Shown: positions 54,486 through 62,818 of the stretch, piece by piece | Position numbering within the stretch: position 1 is the stretch's first letter | Layout of the letters: each line of letters opens with the position of its first letter | Assembly: GCA_051008895.1 (NCBI GenBank) | Contig: JBPCXI010000273.1 | Span: forward strand, 1 to 64,000 | Direction of reading: 5' to 3' | DNA length: 64,000 nt | DNA from: SMWD01 sp051008895 | GTDB taxonomy: Bacteria > Pseudomonadota > Gammaproteobacteria > Steroidobacterales > GCA-2729495 | Notes under the pieces: model-generated | What the model saw: only the letters and a program-made list of their open reading frames with translations | Told to the model about the DNA's origin: nothing | Database searches by the model: none | Position numbers and translations under genes: made by a program

Positions 54486-55579
54486 CACTGAATAATGCCC
54501 TGCTGCATTTTTGTCCCCAACGGCACAAGTACGCGATTGCTCACACGTCCGGCGAGTTGCCCGCAAGCGGCGGCAATATCGTCGCCACGCGTCTTGCGCG
54601 TGACCGTAATGATACCTGCGTCCAGCAGCAACTGGCGAAACGCATCGACCGTCGCCCGGGGCGAGCGCTTGAACTCGCTGCCGGGGAACGGGTTGAACGG
54701 AATCAGGTTGACCATCGCGGGCCGATCGGCGAGCAGGCGCGCCAGCTGGCGCGCGTGCTCCAGGCTGTCGTTGACGCCAGCCAGCATCACATACTCAAAG
54801 GTGACGTCCTTGAGGCGGGCAGCACGTGCGTAGTCCCAACAGGCCGACAACAGTTCATCGATGGGATGACGACGGTTGATCGGCACGAGCCGGTCGCGCA
54901 GTTCGTCGTTCGGCGCGTGCAGCGAAACCGCGAGCGCGACGTTCGACGTCTCCGCGAGGCGCCTGATCTGCGGCACGAGTCCGGAGGTGCTGACCGTTAC
55001 CCTGCGGCGCGACAGACCGAAGCCGAGATCGTCAAGCAGGATATCGACCGCGCCCACGACCGCGCGCAGATTGGCCAACGGCTCGCCCATGCCCATGAAT
55101 ACGACATTCGAAATGCGCTGCGCGTCCTCCGCGCCAAGCTCGTTGCGCGCCAGCATGACCTGGCCGACGATTTCCTCGGCGGTCAGATTGCGGTTGAATC
55201 CCTGCCGCCCGGTCGCGCAGAACGGACAGTCCATTGCACAACCGACCTGTGAAGATACGCACAACGTGCCGCGGTTCGTCTCCGGAATGAAGACCGTCTC
55301 GATCGCCTGCTTCTCGCCCGCGCGCAGCTGCCACTTGACGACGCCGTCCGCCGCGTCCTCGCGCACCTGTATCTCGGGCAGGCTAAAAGTGAGCTGGTCG
55401 GCCAATGCATTGCGAAGCACCAGGCTCAGATCGGTCATGTCCGCGACATCGTAGACCGAGCGACCGTAGACCCACTGCATGACCTGCCGCGCACGAAACG
55501 GCTTCTCGCCGATACCGGCGAACAGGGACTCGAGGTCCGTGCGCGTCATGCCTAGCAGGTTGCGGGTGGCGGCGGTCAT
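54485..55579 (-). CDS. rlmN: 23S rRNA/tRNA adenine-C2 methyltransferase RlmN
   Basis: RlmN is a radical SAM enzyme that methylates A2503 of 23S rRNA and A37 of some tRNAs. Of 364 residues, the iron-sulfur motif is GCAMDCPFC (CxxxCxxC near residue 114), followed by the SAM-binding GMGEPLANL and the C-terminal catalytic Cys in AACGQLAGR. NLLGMTRTDLESLFAGIGEKPFRARQVMQWVY at the start is family-typical in shape. It lies between ndk and pilW. Confidence 0.97.
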   Translation of the reverse strand: MTAATRNLLGMTRTDLESLFAGIGEKPFRARQVMQWVYGRSVYDVADMTDLSLVLRNALADQLTFSLPEIQVREDAADGVVKWQLRAGEKQAIETVFIPETNRGTLCVSSQVGCAMDCPFCATGRQGFNRNLTAEEIVGQVMLARNELGAEDAQRISNVVFMGMGEPLANLRAVVGAVDILLDDLGFGLSRRRVTVSTSGLVPQIRRLAETSNVALAVSLHAPNDELRDRLVPINRRHPIDELLSACWDYARAARLKDVTFEYVMLAGVNDSLEHARQLARLLADRPAMVNLIPFNPFPGSEFKRSPRATVDAFRQLLLDAGIITVTRKTRGDDIAAACGQLAGRVSNRVLVPLGTKMQQGIIQ

Positions 55580-55588
55580 GGGTTCGAC

Positions 55589-56020
55589 TCAGCGCGTCCG
55601 CGGACAGATCTCGTCTGCGGCGAAGAAAAAGCTGATCTCCTCCGCGGCAGTATCCGGGGCGTCGGAACCGTGCACGACATTCTCCTCGATGCTGTTCGCG
55701 AAATCCTTGCGGATCGTGCCGGCGGCGGCATTCTCCGGATTGGTATCGCCCATGATCTCCCGGTTCTGCATGATCGCATTCTCGCCCTCGAGCACCTGGA
55801 CCATCACCGGCCCGGAGATCATGTAGCTCACCAGATCATTATAAAACGGCCGTTCTTTGTGAACCGCATAGAAGCCTTCCGCCTGCTCGCGACTCAGATG
55901 CAGCATTTTAGACGCGACAATTTGCAGGCCCGCCTGTTCGAAGCGTCGATAGACCTCCCCGATCAAATTCTTTTCGACGCCGTCGGGTTTAACGATAGAA
56001 AACGTCCGTTCGATAGCCAT
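55589..56020 (-). CDS. ndk: Nucleoside diphosphate kinase
   Basis: Ndk equilibrates NTP/NDP pools. The 143-residue protein begins AIERTFSIVKPDGVEKN, has the substrate stretch RPFYNDLVSYMISGPV and the phosphohistidine in NVVHGSDAPDTAAEEI, with a typical C terminus. It lies between the iscA-like gene and rlmN. Normal length and all key residues are present. Confidence 0.98.
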   Translation of the reverse strand: MAIERTFSIVKPDGVEKNLIGEVYRRFEQAGLQIVASKMLHLSREQAEGFYAVHKERPFYNDLVSYMISGPVMVQVLEGENAIMQNREIMGDTNPENAAAGTIRKDFANSIEENVVHGSDAPDTAAEEISFFFAADEICPRTR

Positions 56021-56041
56021 AACTCTTCCCGTTACTTGTAA

Positions 56042-56362
56042 CTAGATACTGAAACTCTCGCCGCAACCGCATTCGCCGGTTGCTTTCGGATTACGAAACT
56101 TGAAAGCCTCATTCAGGCCTTCGCGCACGTAGTCGACTTCAGTGCCGTCGATCACGTCAAGACTCTGTCGATCGACGACGACCTTCACATCGTCGGACTC
56201 GAACACGACGTCGTCGTCACCGATCTCGTCCGCATAATTCACGACGTAGGCGAAACCGGAGCAACCGGTCTTCTTTATTCCGAGGCGCAGGCCGATACCC
56301 GCGCCGCGCTGCGCCAGGTAATTCCTGACACGGTCGGCGGCCCTGTCTGTCAGCTTTATCAT
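56042..56362 (-). CDS. IscA-family iron-sulfur carrier protein
   Basis: A 106-residue A-type carrier. The three ligands are present: C34 in GIKKTGCSGFAYVV and the pair in the C-terminal CGCGESFSI. It accepts or donates iron-sulfur clusters in the cytosol. The sequence is nearest to IscA rather than ErpA (inference from the CGCGESF end). It sits immediately downstream of the IscU-like scaffold and iscS, in an isc-type cluster that lacks iscR, hscBA and fdx. Confidence 0.93.
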   Translation of the reverse strand: MIKLTDRAADRVRNYLAQRGAGIGLRLGIKKTGCSGFAYVVNYADEIGDDDVVFESDDVKVVVDRQSLDVIDGTEVDYVREGLNEAFKFRNPKATGECGCGESFSI

Positions 56363-56379
56363 TAGATAACTTCCTTGTC

Positions 56380-56775
56380 CTATCTTCCGGCAAGCCCACT
56401 ATTGTCCCAAGCTCGCCAGCAATGGTGCAAGGCGTCCTCGACGAGCAGCAGGCGACCGGTCTTCTCGGCGGGCACCTCCAGCGCGGCCGCCAGCTCCGCG
56501 GGCTCCAGCTCGCCGAGCGCCCGCGCCGGCGCGCCCTCCAGGCGCTCGCAGGCGAGGCTGCACGCCGCAATCGTGTGCGGACAGCCGTAGGCCAGAAAGA
56601 CGATTTCGGCGATCCGGTCGTCCTCGATGCGCGCCTCGAAGCGAACCTGGGCGCCGTTTTCCCGCTGGCCGGCGGATCCGGCGCACAGGGTCCCATGCTT
56701 GCCCGTCAACGGCCCGGCGTTGAACGGCCGCTCGAAATGCCGTGCGACGAGCGCCGAATACGACGGCACGCTCAC
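56380..56775 (-). CDS. NifU N-terminal/IscU-like protein lacking canonical cluster ligands
   Basis: A 131-residue protein alignable by eye with IscU: ALVARHFERPFNAG at the start, then FLAYGCPHTIAACSLACERLEG and LLLVEDALHHCWRAW. In canonical IscU the cluster ligands are Cys in PACGD, Cys in YGCGSAI and Cys in IHCSIL. Here only the middle one (C65) is present. The first position reads GQREN and the third KTGRLL, so two ligands and the key Asp are missing. Other Cys are C31, C72, C76 and C119. It starts where iscS ends (57953 gene, stop 56775), so the operon iscS-this-iscA is intact. Cluster scaffold function is therefore doubtful; a different role in sulfur or cluster transfer is possible. Confidence 0.75.
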   Translation of the reverse strand: MSVPSYSALVARHFERPFNAGPLTGKHGTLCAGSAGQRENGAQVRFEARIEDDRIAEIVFLAYGCPHTIAACSLACERLEGAPARALGELEPAELAAALEVPAEKTGRLLLVEDALHHCWRAWDNSGLAGR

Positions 56776-57953
56776 TATGCCAGCGCCGTCGACGAGCGCG
56801 GCGCGAGCGCCCGAAGTCGCTCGACACCGGCGCGAAATGTCGCGATCGCGATATCGATCTCGGCGGCCGTCGTCGGTCGACCCACACTGAATCGCACCGT
56901 GCTGCGCGCGAGTTCATCGCTGCGACCGAGCAGCCGCAGCACGCCCGACGGTTCGGCCGTAACCGTCGCGCACGCCGAACCGGCCGATACCGCGAGGTCG
57001 CGCAAGGCGAAATGCAGACTCTCGCCTTCAACGCCGGTCACGCTGACGCTCAGGATGTGGCACGCGCGTCGGTCCGTATGACCGTTCAGCAACACGCCGG
57101 GCAGATCGCGAATGCCGCCCCACAATCGATCGCGCAGCGCCGTCAGGTGCTCGACGTCCTCATCCAGGCGGCGGCCGGCGATCTCGAATGCGAGACCCAT
57201 GCCCAGCGCCTGATGCGTCGGTACGGTGCCCGGACGCAGCCCACGCTCCTGGCCGCCACCGTAAAACAGCGGTTCGACACGACCGACTCGCTGCCGATTC
57301 ATATACAGTGCGCCGACCCCTTTCGGCCCGTAGGTCTTCTGTGCCGACATCGACAACAAGTCGACGGCCTGTACGCGCACGTCGAGCGGCAGTCGACCCG
57401 CGCTCTGGGCCGCATCGACATGGAACAATGCACCGTGTTCGCGCACGACTTTGCCGATCGACGCGATGTCCTGAATAACGCCGATCTCATTGTTGACATG
57501 CATGACGGACACGAGTGTCGTGTCGTCCCGCAAAGACTCGGCGACAACGCCCGGCTCGATGACGCCGTTGGCGTCGGGTTGCAGGTAGCTGATGTCGAAG
57601 CCACTCTTCTCGAGGTAGCGGCACGCATCGAGGACGGCCGGATGCTCGATCGCCGATGCGACGATGTGCCGCCCCGCGCGTGCGCGAAAGCGCGCCGCGC
57701 CGATAATCGCGAGGTTGTCGGCCTCGGTCGCACCGGACGTCCAGACGATCTCGTCAGCCGACGCGTTGATCAACCCCGCCACCTGCGCGCGCGCCCGCTC
57801 GATGAGCGCGCCGGCGTCACGGCCATACGCATGCGTCGTCGAGTGCGGATTGGCAAAGCTCGCCGCGTCGGTCAGGCACGCGTGCATCGCGGCAGCAACC
57901 TCGGCATCAACCGGCGTCGACGCGGCGTAGTCGAGATACACGGGCAGCTTCAA
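56775..57953 (-). CDS. Cysteine desulfurase, IscS-like
   Basis: A 392-residue PLP enzyme that mobilises sulfur from cysteine as a persulfide. The PLP Lys is K206 (SAQKTYGPKG), the active-site loop Cys is C328 in SAGSACATVTAEPSGVL, and NNEIG and HVDAAQ motifs are present. MKLPVYLDYAASTPV is the family start. It is followed, with overlapping stop/start, by an IscU-like gene and then an iscA-like gene, suggesting an alternative isc operon. Loop length is of the IscS (group I) type. Confidence 0.93.
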   Translation of the reverse strand: MKLPVYLDYAASTPVDAEVAAAMHACLTDAASFANPHSTTHAYGRDAGALIERARAQVAGLINASADEIVWTSGATEADNLAIIGAARFRARAGRHIVASAIEHPAVLDACRYLEKSGFDISYLQPDANGVIEPGVVAESLRDDTTLVSVMHVNNEIGVIQDIASIGKVVREHGALFHVDAAQSAGRLPLDVRVQAVDLLSMSAQKTYGPKGVGALYMNRQRVGRVEPLFYGGGQERGLRPGTVPTHQALGMGLAFEIAGRRLDEDVEHLTALRDRLWGGIRDLPGVLLNGHTDRRACHILSVSVTGVEGESLHFALRDLAVSAGSACATVTAEPSGVLRLLGRSDELARSTVRFSVGRPTTAAEIDIAIATFRAGVERLRALAPRSSTALA

Positions 57954-57955
57954 GC

Positions 57956-58714
57956 TCAGCCCTCCCCCGCATCGCCGCGACGGTCGGAATTGCCGGCGGC
58001 CGGCGCAAGCGCCGTCAGGATCCCGCGCATGATGTTGAGCTCCTGCTCGTCGAGGCGCGCGCGATTGAACAACCGGCGCAGGCGGCGCATCAGCGAACGC
58101 GGGTTATCCGCCTTGAGAAAGCCGGCGTCGAGCAGCGCCCGTTCGAGATGCGCGAAGAAGTATTCCATGCCGTCCGCAGTTGCCGGCGGCGACTCGGCAA
58201 TTTCGACGGGTTTCTCATCCACCCTCTGCGCAAGACGAATTTCGTAGGCGATGACCTGCACGGCCATCGCGATGTTCAGCGAGCTGTATTCCGGATTGCT
58301 GGGTATGTACACCAACGCGCTGCACCGATCGAGCTGCTCATTCGTCAGGCCCGCCCGCTCCGAGCCGAAAACCACCGCAACCGGCGCGGTGCGTGCCTCG
58401 GCAACGACCTGCGCGGCGCATTCCCGCGGATCGAGTTCCGGCCATGCCAGTCGCCGCCGACGCGCGCTGGCGCCGACGACGAGACCGCAGCCCGCCAGCG
58501 CAGCGTCGAGCGTCGGTACAACACGCGCGGCGAGCAATACGTCGAGTGCGCCGGACGAGCGCGCCCGCGCGACGCCGTCGATGTCGCACGCCGGGTTGAC
58601 GACGACGAGGTCGGCCAGCCCCATTGTTTTCATCGCCCGCGCGACGGCGCCGATGTTGCCCGGATGGGTCGGCTCGAACAGCACGATTCGAATGGATTCG
58701 GATTCAGACTTCAT
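57956..58714 (-). CDS. trmJ: tRNA (cytidine/uridine-2'-O)-methyltransferase TrmJ
   Basis: TrmJ is a SPOUT (trefoil-knot) methyltransferase that 2'-O-methylates position 32 of tRNAs. The 252-residue protein starts with the SPOUT core IRIVLFEPTHPGNIGAVARAM and has the knot motifs VFGSERAGLTNEQLD and IPSNPEYSSLNIAMAVQV. A helical C-terminal extension (about 165-245, MEYFFAHLERALLDAGFL, LMRRLRRLFNRA) is specific to TrmJ. It lies upstream of iscS on the same strand with a two-base gap, a common gammaproteobacterial pairing. It is divergent from suhB. Confidence 0.95.
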   Translation of the reverse strand: MKSESESIRIVLFEPTHPGNIGAVARAMKTMGLADLVVVNPACDIDGVARARSSGALDVLLAARVVPTLDAALAGCGLVVGASARRRRLAWPELDPRECAAQVVAEARTAPVAVVFGSERAGLTNEQLDRCSALVYIPSNPEYSSLNIAMAVQVIAYEIRLAQRVDEKPVEIAESPPATADGMEYFFAHLERALLDAGFLKADNPRSLMRRLRRLFNRARLDEQELNIMRGILTALAPAAGNSDRRGDAGEG

Positions 58715-58730
58715 TTGCGGATGCTAGCTG

Positions 58731-58750
58731 AAAAACGGTGTCTGACCCCA
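58731..58750. repeat. REP-like half-site in the trmJ-suhB gap
   Basis: The sequence AAAAACGGTGTCTGACCCCA sits between the divergent trmJ and suhB starts. GGGGTCAGACACCG-type cores ending in T or A runs resemble repeats that accompany RAYT (REP-associated tyrosine transposase) elements in gammaproteobacteria. Only one copy is seen here; I could not search for others. Mobility is not demonstrated. Confidence 0.4.
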
Positions 58751-58801
58751 GCAATTACGCCTACAATACCGCCTCCCTCGCCAACCGACCCGGGCGCGCA
58801 C

Positions 58802-59581
58802 ATGCAGGCACTACTTAATACGGCAATCAAGGCAGCGCGGCGCGGCGGCGACCTCGCGGCAAGACAGCTCAAACGCGTCGCGGAATTGAAGGTCGAAAGC
58901 AAGGGCGTAAACGACTTCGTCACGCAGGTCGACCTCGCGGCCGAAGAAAAAATCATCGAGTCGATCCGCGAGTACTACCCGGATCACGCATTTCTGGCTG
59001 AGGAGAGCGGGCAGAGCGGTGACAGCGACCATTTGTGGATCATCGATCCGCTGGACGGCACGACCAATTTCATCCACGGCGTGCCGGTGTTCGCAGTGTC
59101 GATCGCGCTCCGCGTGAAGGGGCGCATCGAGGTCGGCGTCGTTTACGACCCGAACCGACAGGAGATCTTTTCCGCGATCCGCGGTCGCGGCGCCCTCGTC
59201 GACGGCCACAAAATTCGGGTCAGCGGTCGCCGCGGCCTCGAAGGCGCGCTGATCGCGACCGGTTTCCCGTACCGTTCGAAGGACCGGTTGCAGGCCTATG
59301 TCGCGATGCTCGCCGACGTGCTGCGCGAGACCGCCGGCGTGCGGCGCCCGGGCGCGGCGTCCCTCGACCTGGCCTGGCTCGCGGCCGGCCGCTACGACGG
59401 CTTCTGGGAATTCGGTCTGCACGCGTGGGACATCGCTGCCGGCTCGCTGCTCATACGCGAGGCGGGCGGCCTGATCAGCGAACTCGACGGCGACGGCGAC
59501 TATCTCGAGAGCGGCAACATTGTTGCCGGCTCGCCGAAAGTGCACGACGCATTGCGGAAACTGTTGCTGTCACACCTGTAG
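58802..59581 (+). CDS. suhB: Inositol-1-monophosphatase family protein SuhB
   Basis: A 259-residue Mg-dependent phosphatase of the SuhB type; E. coli SuhB also works in rRNA antitermination complexes. It carries KGVNDFVTQVDLAAEEKI, the metal site FLAEESGQ, the signature WIIDPLDGTTNFIHG (metal-binding DPLDG) and GLHAWDIAAGSLLIREAGG. The start at 58802 gives the family N terminus MQALLNTAIKAARRGG; the frame stays open upstream in reverse of trmJ without similarity. The stop codon's last base is the first base of a perfect 47-base hairpin. Confidence 0.95.
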   Translation: MQALLNTAIKAARRGGDLAARQLKRVAELKVESKGVNDFVTQVDLAAEEKIIESIREYYPDHAFLAEESGQSGDSDHLWIIDPLDGTTNFIHGVPVFAVSIALRVKGRIEVGVVYDPNRQEIFSAIRGRGALVDGHKIRVSGRRGLEGALIATGFPYRSKDRLQAYVAMLADVLRETAGVRRPGAASLDLAWLAAGRYDGFWEFGLHAWDIAAGSLLIREAGGLISELDGDGDYLESGNIVAGSPKVHDALRKLLLSHL

Positions 59582-59627
59582 GGGACACTCTGCTTTTTCC
59601 GCTTCGCGGAAAAAGCAGAGTGTCCCC
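59581..59627. terminator. Perfect 22-bp inverted repeat between convergent suhB and secF
   Basis: The arm GGGGACACTCTGCTTTTTCC plus GC is followed by a three-base loop and its exact reverse complement, giving a 22-bp stem at 59581-59627. It lies in the 50-base gap between the suhB stop and the secF stop, so it could act as a bidirectional terminator. A classic T tract outside the stem is lacking. The arm is also reminiscent of REP/RAYT-type palindromes, which would make it a mobile repeat rather than a dedicated terminator. Both readings are compatible. Confidence 0.7.
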
Positions 59628-59633
59628 GATCGA

Positions 59634-60569
59634 CTACGGCAGGTCGTCGACGGACTCTTTGTCGACTTTCTTCGGAATCAGGTCCTCCGTTGTCACGTCG
59701 AGCGCCAACGCGGACGCGCTCGCGGTGTAGATCGACGAGTAGGTACCGATCAACACACCGACGATCAACGCGATGGAGAAGCCGCGGACCGTTTCTCCGC
59801 CGAGCCAGAACAGCGCGAGCACGACCAGCAGCGTCGTGGCACTGGTGATCAGCGTGCGGCCGAGCATCTGGTTCACCGACGTGTTCATGATCGACTCGGC
59901 GCCTTCCTTGCGGATCAGCCGAAAATTCTCGCGAATGCGATCGAATACGACGATCGTGTCATTCAGCGAATAGCCGATAACGGCCAGAATCGCCGCCAGC
60001 ACCGACAGATCGAACGGTATCTGCAGGACCGAGAAGAATCCGATCACGATTATCACGTCGTGCACCAGCGCCGCGACAGAACCGACGGCGAACTTCCACT
60101 GGAAGCGAATCATGATGTAAATCAGGATCATGATGATCGCAAACAACATTGCGAGCCCGCCGCGCTCGGTCAGCTCCTCGCCCACCTGCGGTCCGACGAA
60201 CTCGACGCGCCGGAGATCGACGTCCTGCTGACCCGAGCTCAGGAACCCGTATATCTGGTCGCCGATCTGACCGGCGTCGACGCCCTCCTCGGGCATGACG
60301 CGAATCAGCACGTCGGTCGCACTGCCGAAATTCTGCACGATTGCGTCGCCGAAACCGCCGTCCGCGAGACGCTGCCGAATATCGACGAGATCGGCCGCCT
60401 CCGGATAGCCGACCTCGATCAGCACGCCGCCGGTGAAATCGATACCGAAATTCAATCCCCGCGTCGCGAGCGAACCTACCGCTATCGCGATCAGAATGAA
60501 CGAGAAAACCGCCGTATAACGGCGCTTGCCCATGAAGTCGATATTCGTCGCGCTCGAGATGATCTGCAT
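59634..60569 (-). CDS. secF: Protein translocase subunit SecF
   Basis: SecF forms the SecDF accessory of the SecYEG translocase and uses the proton gradient to pull substrates. The 311-residue protein has six membrane helices with the first at about residues 18-36, a P4-like periplasmic domain (60-130), and conserved GIDFTGG and VIGYSLNDTIVVFDRIREN. The C terminus EDLIPKKVDKESVDDLP is short and polar. It starts 13 bases after secD stop and ends convergent with suhB. Confidence 0.97.
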   Translation of the reverse strand: MQIISSATNIDFMGKRRYTAVFSFILIAIAVGSLATRGLNFGIDFTGGVLIEVGYPEAADLVDIRQRLADGGFGDAIVQNFGSATDVLIRVMPEEGVDAGQIGDQIYGFLSSGQQDVDLRRVEFVGPQVGEELTERGGLAMLFAIIMILIYIMIRFQWKFAVGSVAALVHDVIIVIGFFSVLQIPFDLSVLAAILAVIGYSLNDTIVVFDRIRENFRLIRKEGAESIMNTSVNQMLGRTLITSATTLLVVLALFWLGGETVRGFSIALIVGVLIGTYSSIYTASASALALDVTTEDLIPKKVDKESVDDLP

Positions 60570-60582
60570 CGTGGACGTCCCG

Positions 60583-62427
60583 CTAGATCGACAGGCGCTC
60601 GACGCTGCGCCCGCCGTAAATCAAATTGATCAGCATGCGCGTACCGATGATCGCGGTGAACATCGACGTAACGATGCCGAGTGACAGCGTGACCGCGAAG
60701 CCCTTGATCGGCCCCGTACCGAAGGCGAACAGGACGACGGCCGCGATCAGCGTCGTGATGTTGGCATCGGCAATGGTCGACAGCGCCTTCTCGTAGCCCG
60801 CGCTGATACTTGCCTGCGGCGAATTGCCGTTGCGCAGTTCTTCGCGGATTCGCTCGAAAATCAGCACGTTCGCGTCCACGGCCATGCCGACCGTCAACAC
60901 GATGCCCGCGATACCGGGCAGCGTCAGCGACGCTTGCAACATGGACAGCAACGCGATGACCAGCACCAGGTTCGTGAGCAACGCAATGTCCGCAACGAGG
61001 CCGAACGCGCGGTAGTAGATGAGCATGAAAATCGCGACGAGCGTCAACCCGATCGCGATAGCGCGAATACCCTTGTTTATGTTGTCCTGCCCGAGGCTCG
61101 GGCCGATCGTCCGCTCCTCGACTTTGAATATCGGCGCGGCGAGAGCGCCCGCGCGCAGCAGCAACGAAAGGTCGCGGGCTTCCATCACCTGCAGCCCGGT
61201 GATCTGGAAGTTGCTGCTGAATACACCCTGAATCGTCGCGACGTTGATGACTTCTTTTTCTTCGCGATTGATTTCGACCATCTGCCCGTCACGCTCGACG
61301 AGGTCGCGTTTTTGCTCGACGAACACGACCGCCATCGGCTTCTTCAGGTTCTTTTTCGTCGTCTCCAGCATCTCGCGCGCGCCCTTGCCATCCAGGCGGA
61401 CAAACACGGCCGGCTGGCCCTGCGAGAACCCCGACGTGGCGTCGACGAGCTGATCGCCGGTCACGATCGTCCGGCGCTTCAACAGCACCGGCTGGCCGTC
61501 GCGATCTTCGAACAATTCGCAGCCCAGCGGCGCGCGGCCGCGACGCACCGCTTCGAGCGGATTCTCGTCGTCGCAGACCAGGCGAAACTCGAGGGTCGCG
61601 GTCGCGCCGAGCACGCGCTCTGCCTGCGCCGGATCCTGCACTCCGGGCAGCTGCACGACAATGCGGTCGAGGCCCTGACGCTGCACCACCGGCTCCGCGA
61701 CGCCGAGCTCGTGGACGCGATTGCGCAGCGTGATCGTATTTTGCTGAATGGCAAAGTCGCGGCGCTGCTTGACCTGATCCGGCGTCATGCGGACGACGAA
61801 CATGATGCCGTCGCCGGTGCCGCGCCGCAGGATCTCGACGTCCGCATCCGCGTCGCGCAGCAGCGCCTCGGCGCGGTCGGCGTCGGCCGAGTCGCCGAGC
61901 GTAATCTGTATTTCTTCGCCGACGAGGCGACTCTGACGCTTGATGCGCTCCCGGCGCAGCAGCTTGTCGAAATCGTTTTCGTATTGCTTCAGCCGCATCT
62001 GCACGGCTTCTTCGATGTCGACCTCGAACAGGAAATGCACGCCGCCGCGCAGATCGAGGCCGAGGCTCATCGGCTGCAGGCCGACGGCCCGCAGCCACGC
62101 GGGTGTTCGCGGCGCCAGCGTCAGCGCGACCACATAGGCCTTGCCGAGTGTCTGGCGCAGCATGTCGCTCGCTTTCAGCTGCTCCTCGACCGACGGAAAA
62201 CGCACGAGCGCGCGACCTTCGTCGTCGTAAACGCTGTTGAACGCGATCCCGGCTTCGTCGAGCGCAATCGTGACCTGCTTGAACTCGAGTTCCTCCATCG
62301 CGCCGCCGCTGTCGCGGCTGACCTGTAGCGCCGGATCCTCACCGAACACGTTCGGCAGCGCGATCAGGATGCCGGCCACGACGATCGCAACGACGAGCAA
62401 ATTCTTCCAGAGTGGATATCGGTTCAT
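60583..62427 (-). CDS. secD: Protein translocase subunit SecD
   Basis: SecD is the partner of SecF. The 614-residue protein begins with one membrane helix (MNRYPLWKNLLVVAIVVAGIL) and a large periplasmic P1 domain (about residues 40-430, with LGLDLRGGVHFLFEVD). The second half has five membrane helices; IAGIVLTVGMAVDANVLIFERIREELRNG is the SecD/RND signature. It lies between yajC and secF, the canonical order. Confidence 0.97.
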   Translation of the reverse strand: MNRYPLWKNLLVVAIVVAGILIALPNVFGEDPALQVSRDSGGAMEELEFKQVTIALDEAGIAFNSVYDDEGRALVRFPSVEEQLKASDMLRQTLGKAYVVALTLAPRTPAWLRAVGLQPMSLGLDLRGGVHFLFEVDIEEAVQMRLKQYENDFDKLLRRERIKRQSRLVGEEIQITLGDSADADRAEALLRDADADVEILRRGTGDGIMFVVRMTPDQVKQRRDFAIQQNTITLRNRVHELGVAEPVVQRQGLDRIVVQLPGVQDPAQAERVLGATATLEFRLVCDDENPLEAVRRGRAPLGCELFEDRDGQPVLLKRRTIVTGDQLVDATSGFSQGQPAVFVRLDGKGAREMLETTKKNLKKPMAVVFVEQKRDLVERDGQMVEINREEKEVINVATIQGVFSSNFQITGLQVMEARDLSLLLRAGALAAPIFKVEERTIGPSLGQDNINKGIRAIAIGLTLVAIFMLIYYRAFGLVADIALLTNLVLVIALLSMLQASLTLPGIAGIVLTVGMAVDANVLIFERIREELRNGNSPQASISAGYEKALSTIADANITTLIAAVVLFAFGTGPIKGFAVTLSLGIVTSMFTAIIGTRMLINLIYGGRSVERLSI

Positions 62428-62464
62428 GAAAGTCGGGTTTGGTTGAACTGGGGAGTCGCGGCGA

Positions 62465-62788
62465 TCAGGCGCTCTTGACCGTGCCTTTCGGCATCACCGC
62501 ACCGACCGTATGGCGCTGGACCTTCAGGACGACGCCATCCGCCACCTGCACGTGCAGGAACTGGTCATGCACTTCGGTCACTTTGCCGAGCACGCCGCCG
62601 GCCGTCACAACCTCGTCGCCGACGGCAAGGCTGGACACCATCTCACGATGCTCTTTCTGGCGCTTGTTCTGCGGGCGGATCAGCAGGAAATAAAAGACCA
62701 CGAAAATCAGCACGAGCGGCAGCAGGCTCATCAACGGATCGCCCTGCCCCTCGGCCTGTGCCCACGCGTCTTGTATCAACCAATCCAT
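62465..62788 (-). CDS. yajC: Preprotein translocase auxiliary subunit YajC
   Basis: A 107-residue single-pass membrane protein with helix MSLLPLVLIFVVFYFLLIRPQ near residues 19-39, then a basic KRQKEHREMVSSL stretch and a small beta domain (GDEVVTAGGVLGKVTEV, residues 57-90). The tail is short. It associates with SecDF. It lies between tgt and secD, with about 30 bases on either side. Confidence 0.97.
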   Translation of the reverse strand: MDWLIQDAWAQAEGQGDPLMSLLPLVLIFVVFYFLLIRPQNKRQKEHREMVSSLAVGDEVVTAGGVLGKVTEVHDQFLHVQVADGVVLKVQRHTVGAVMPKGTVKSA

Positions 62789-62818
62789 AGCCCGTACCTG
62801 TCCGCAAAGCGCCGCGTA

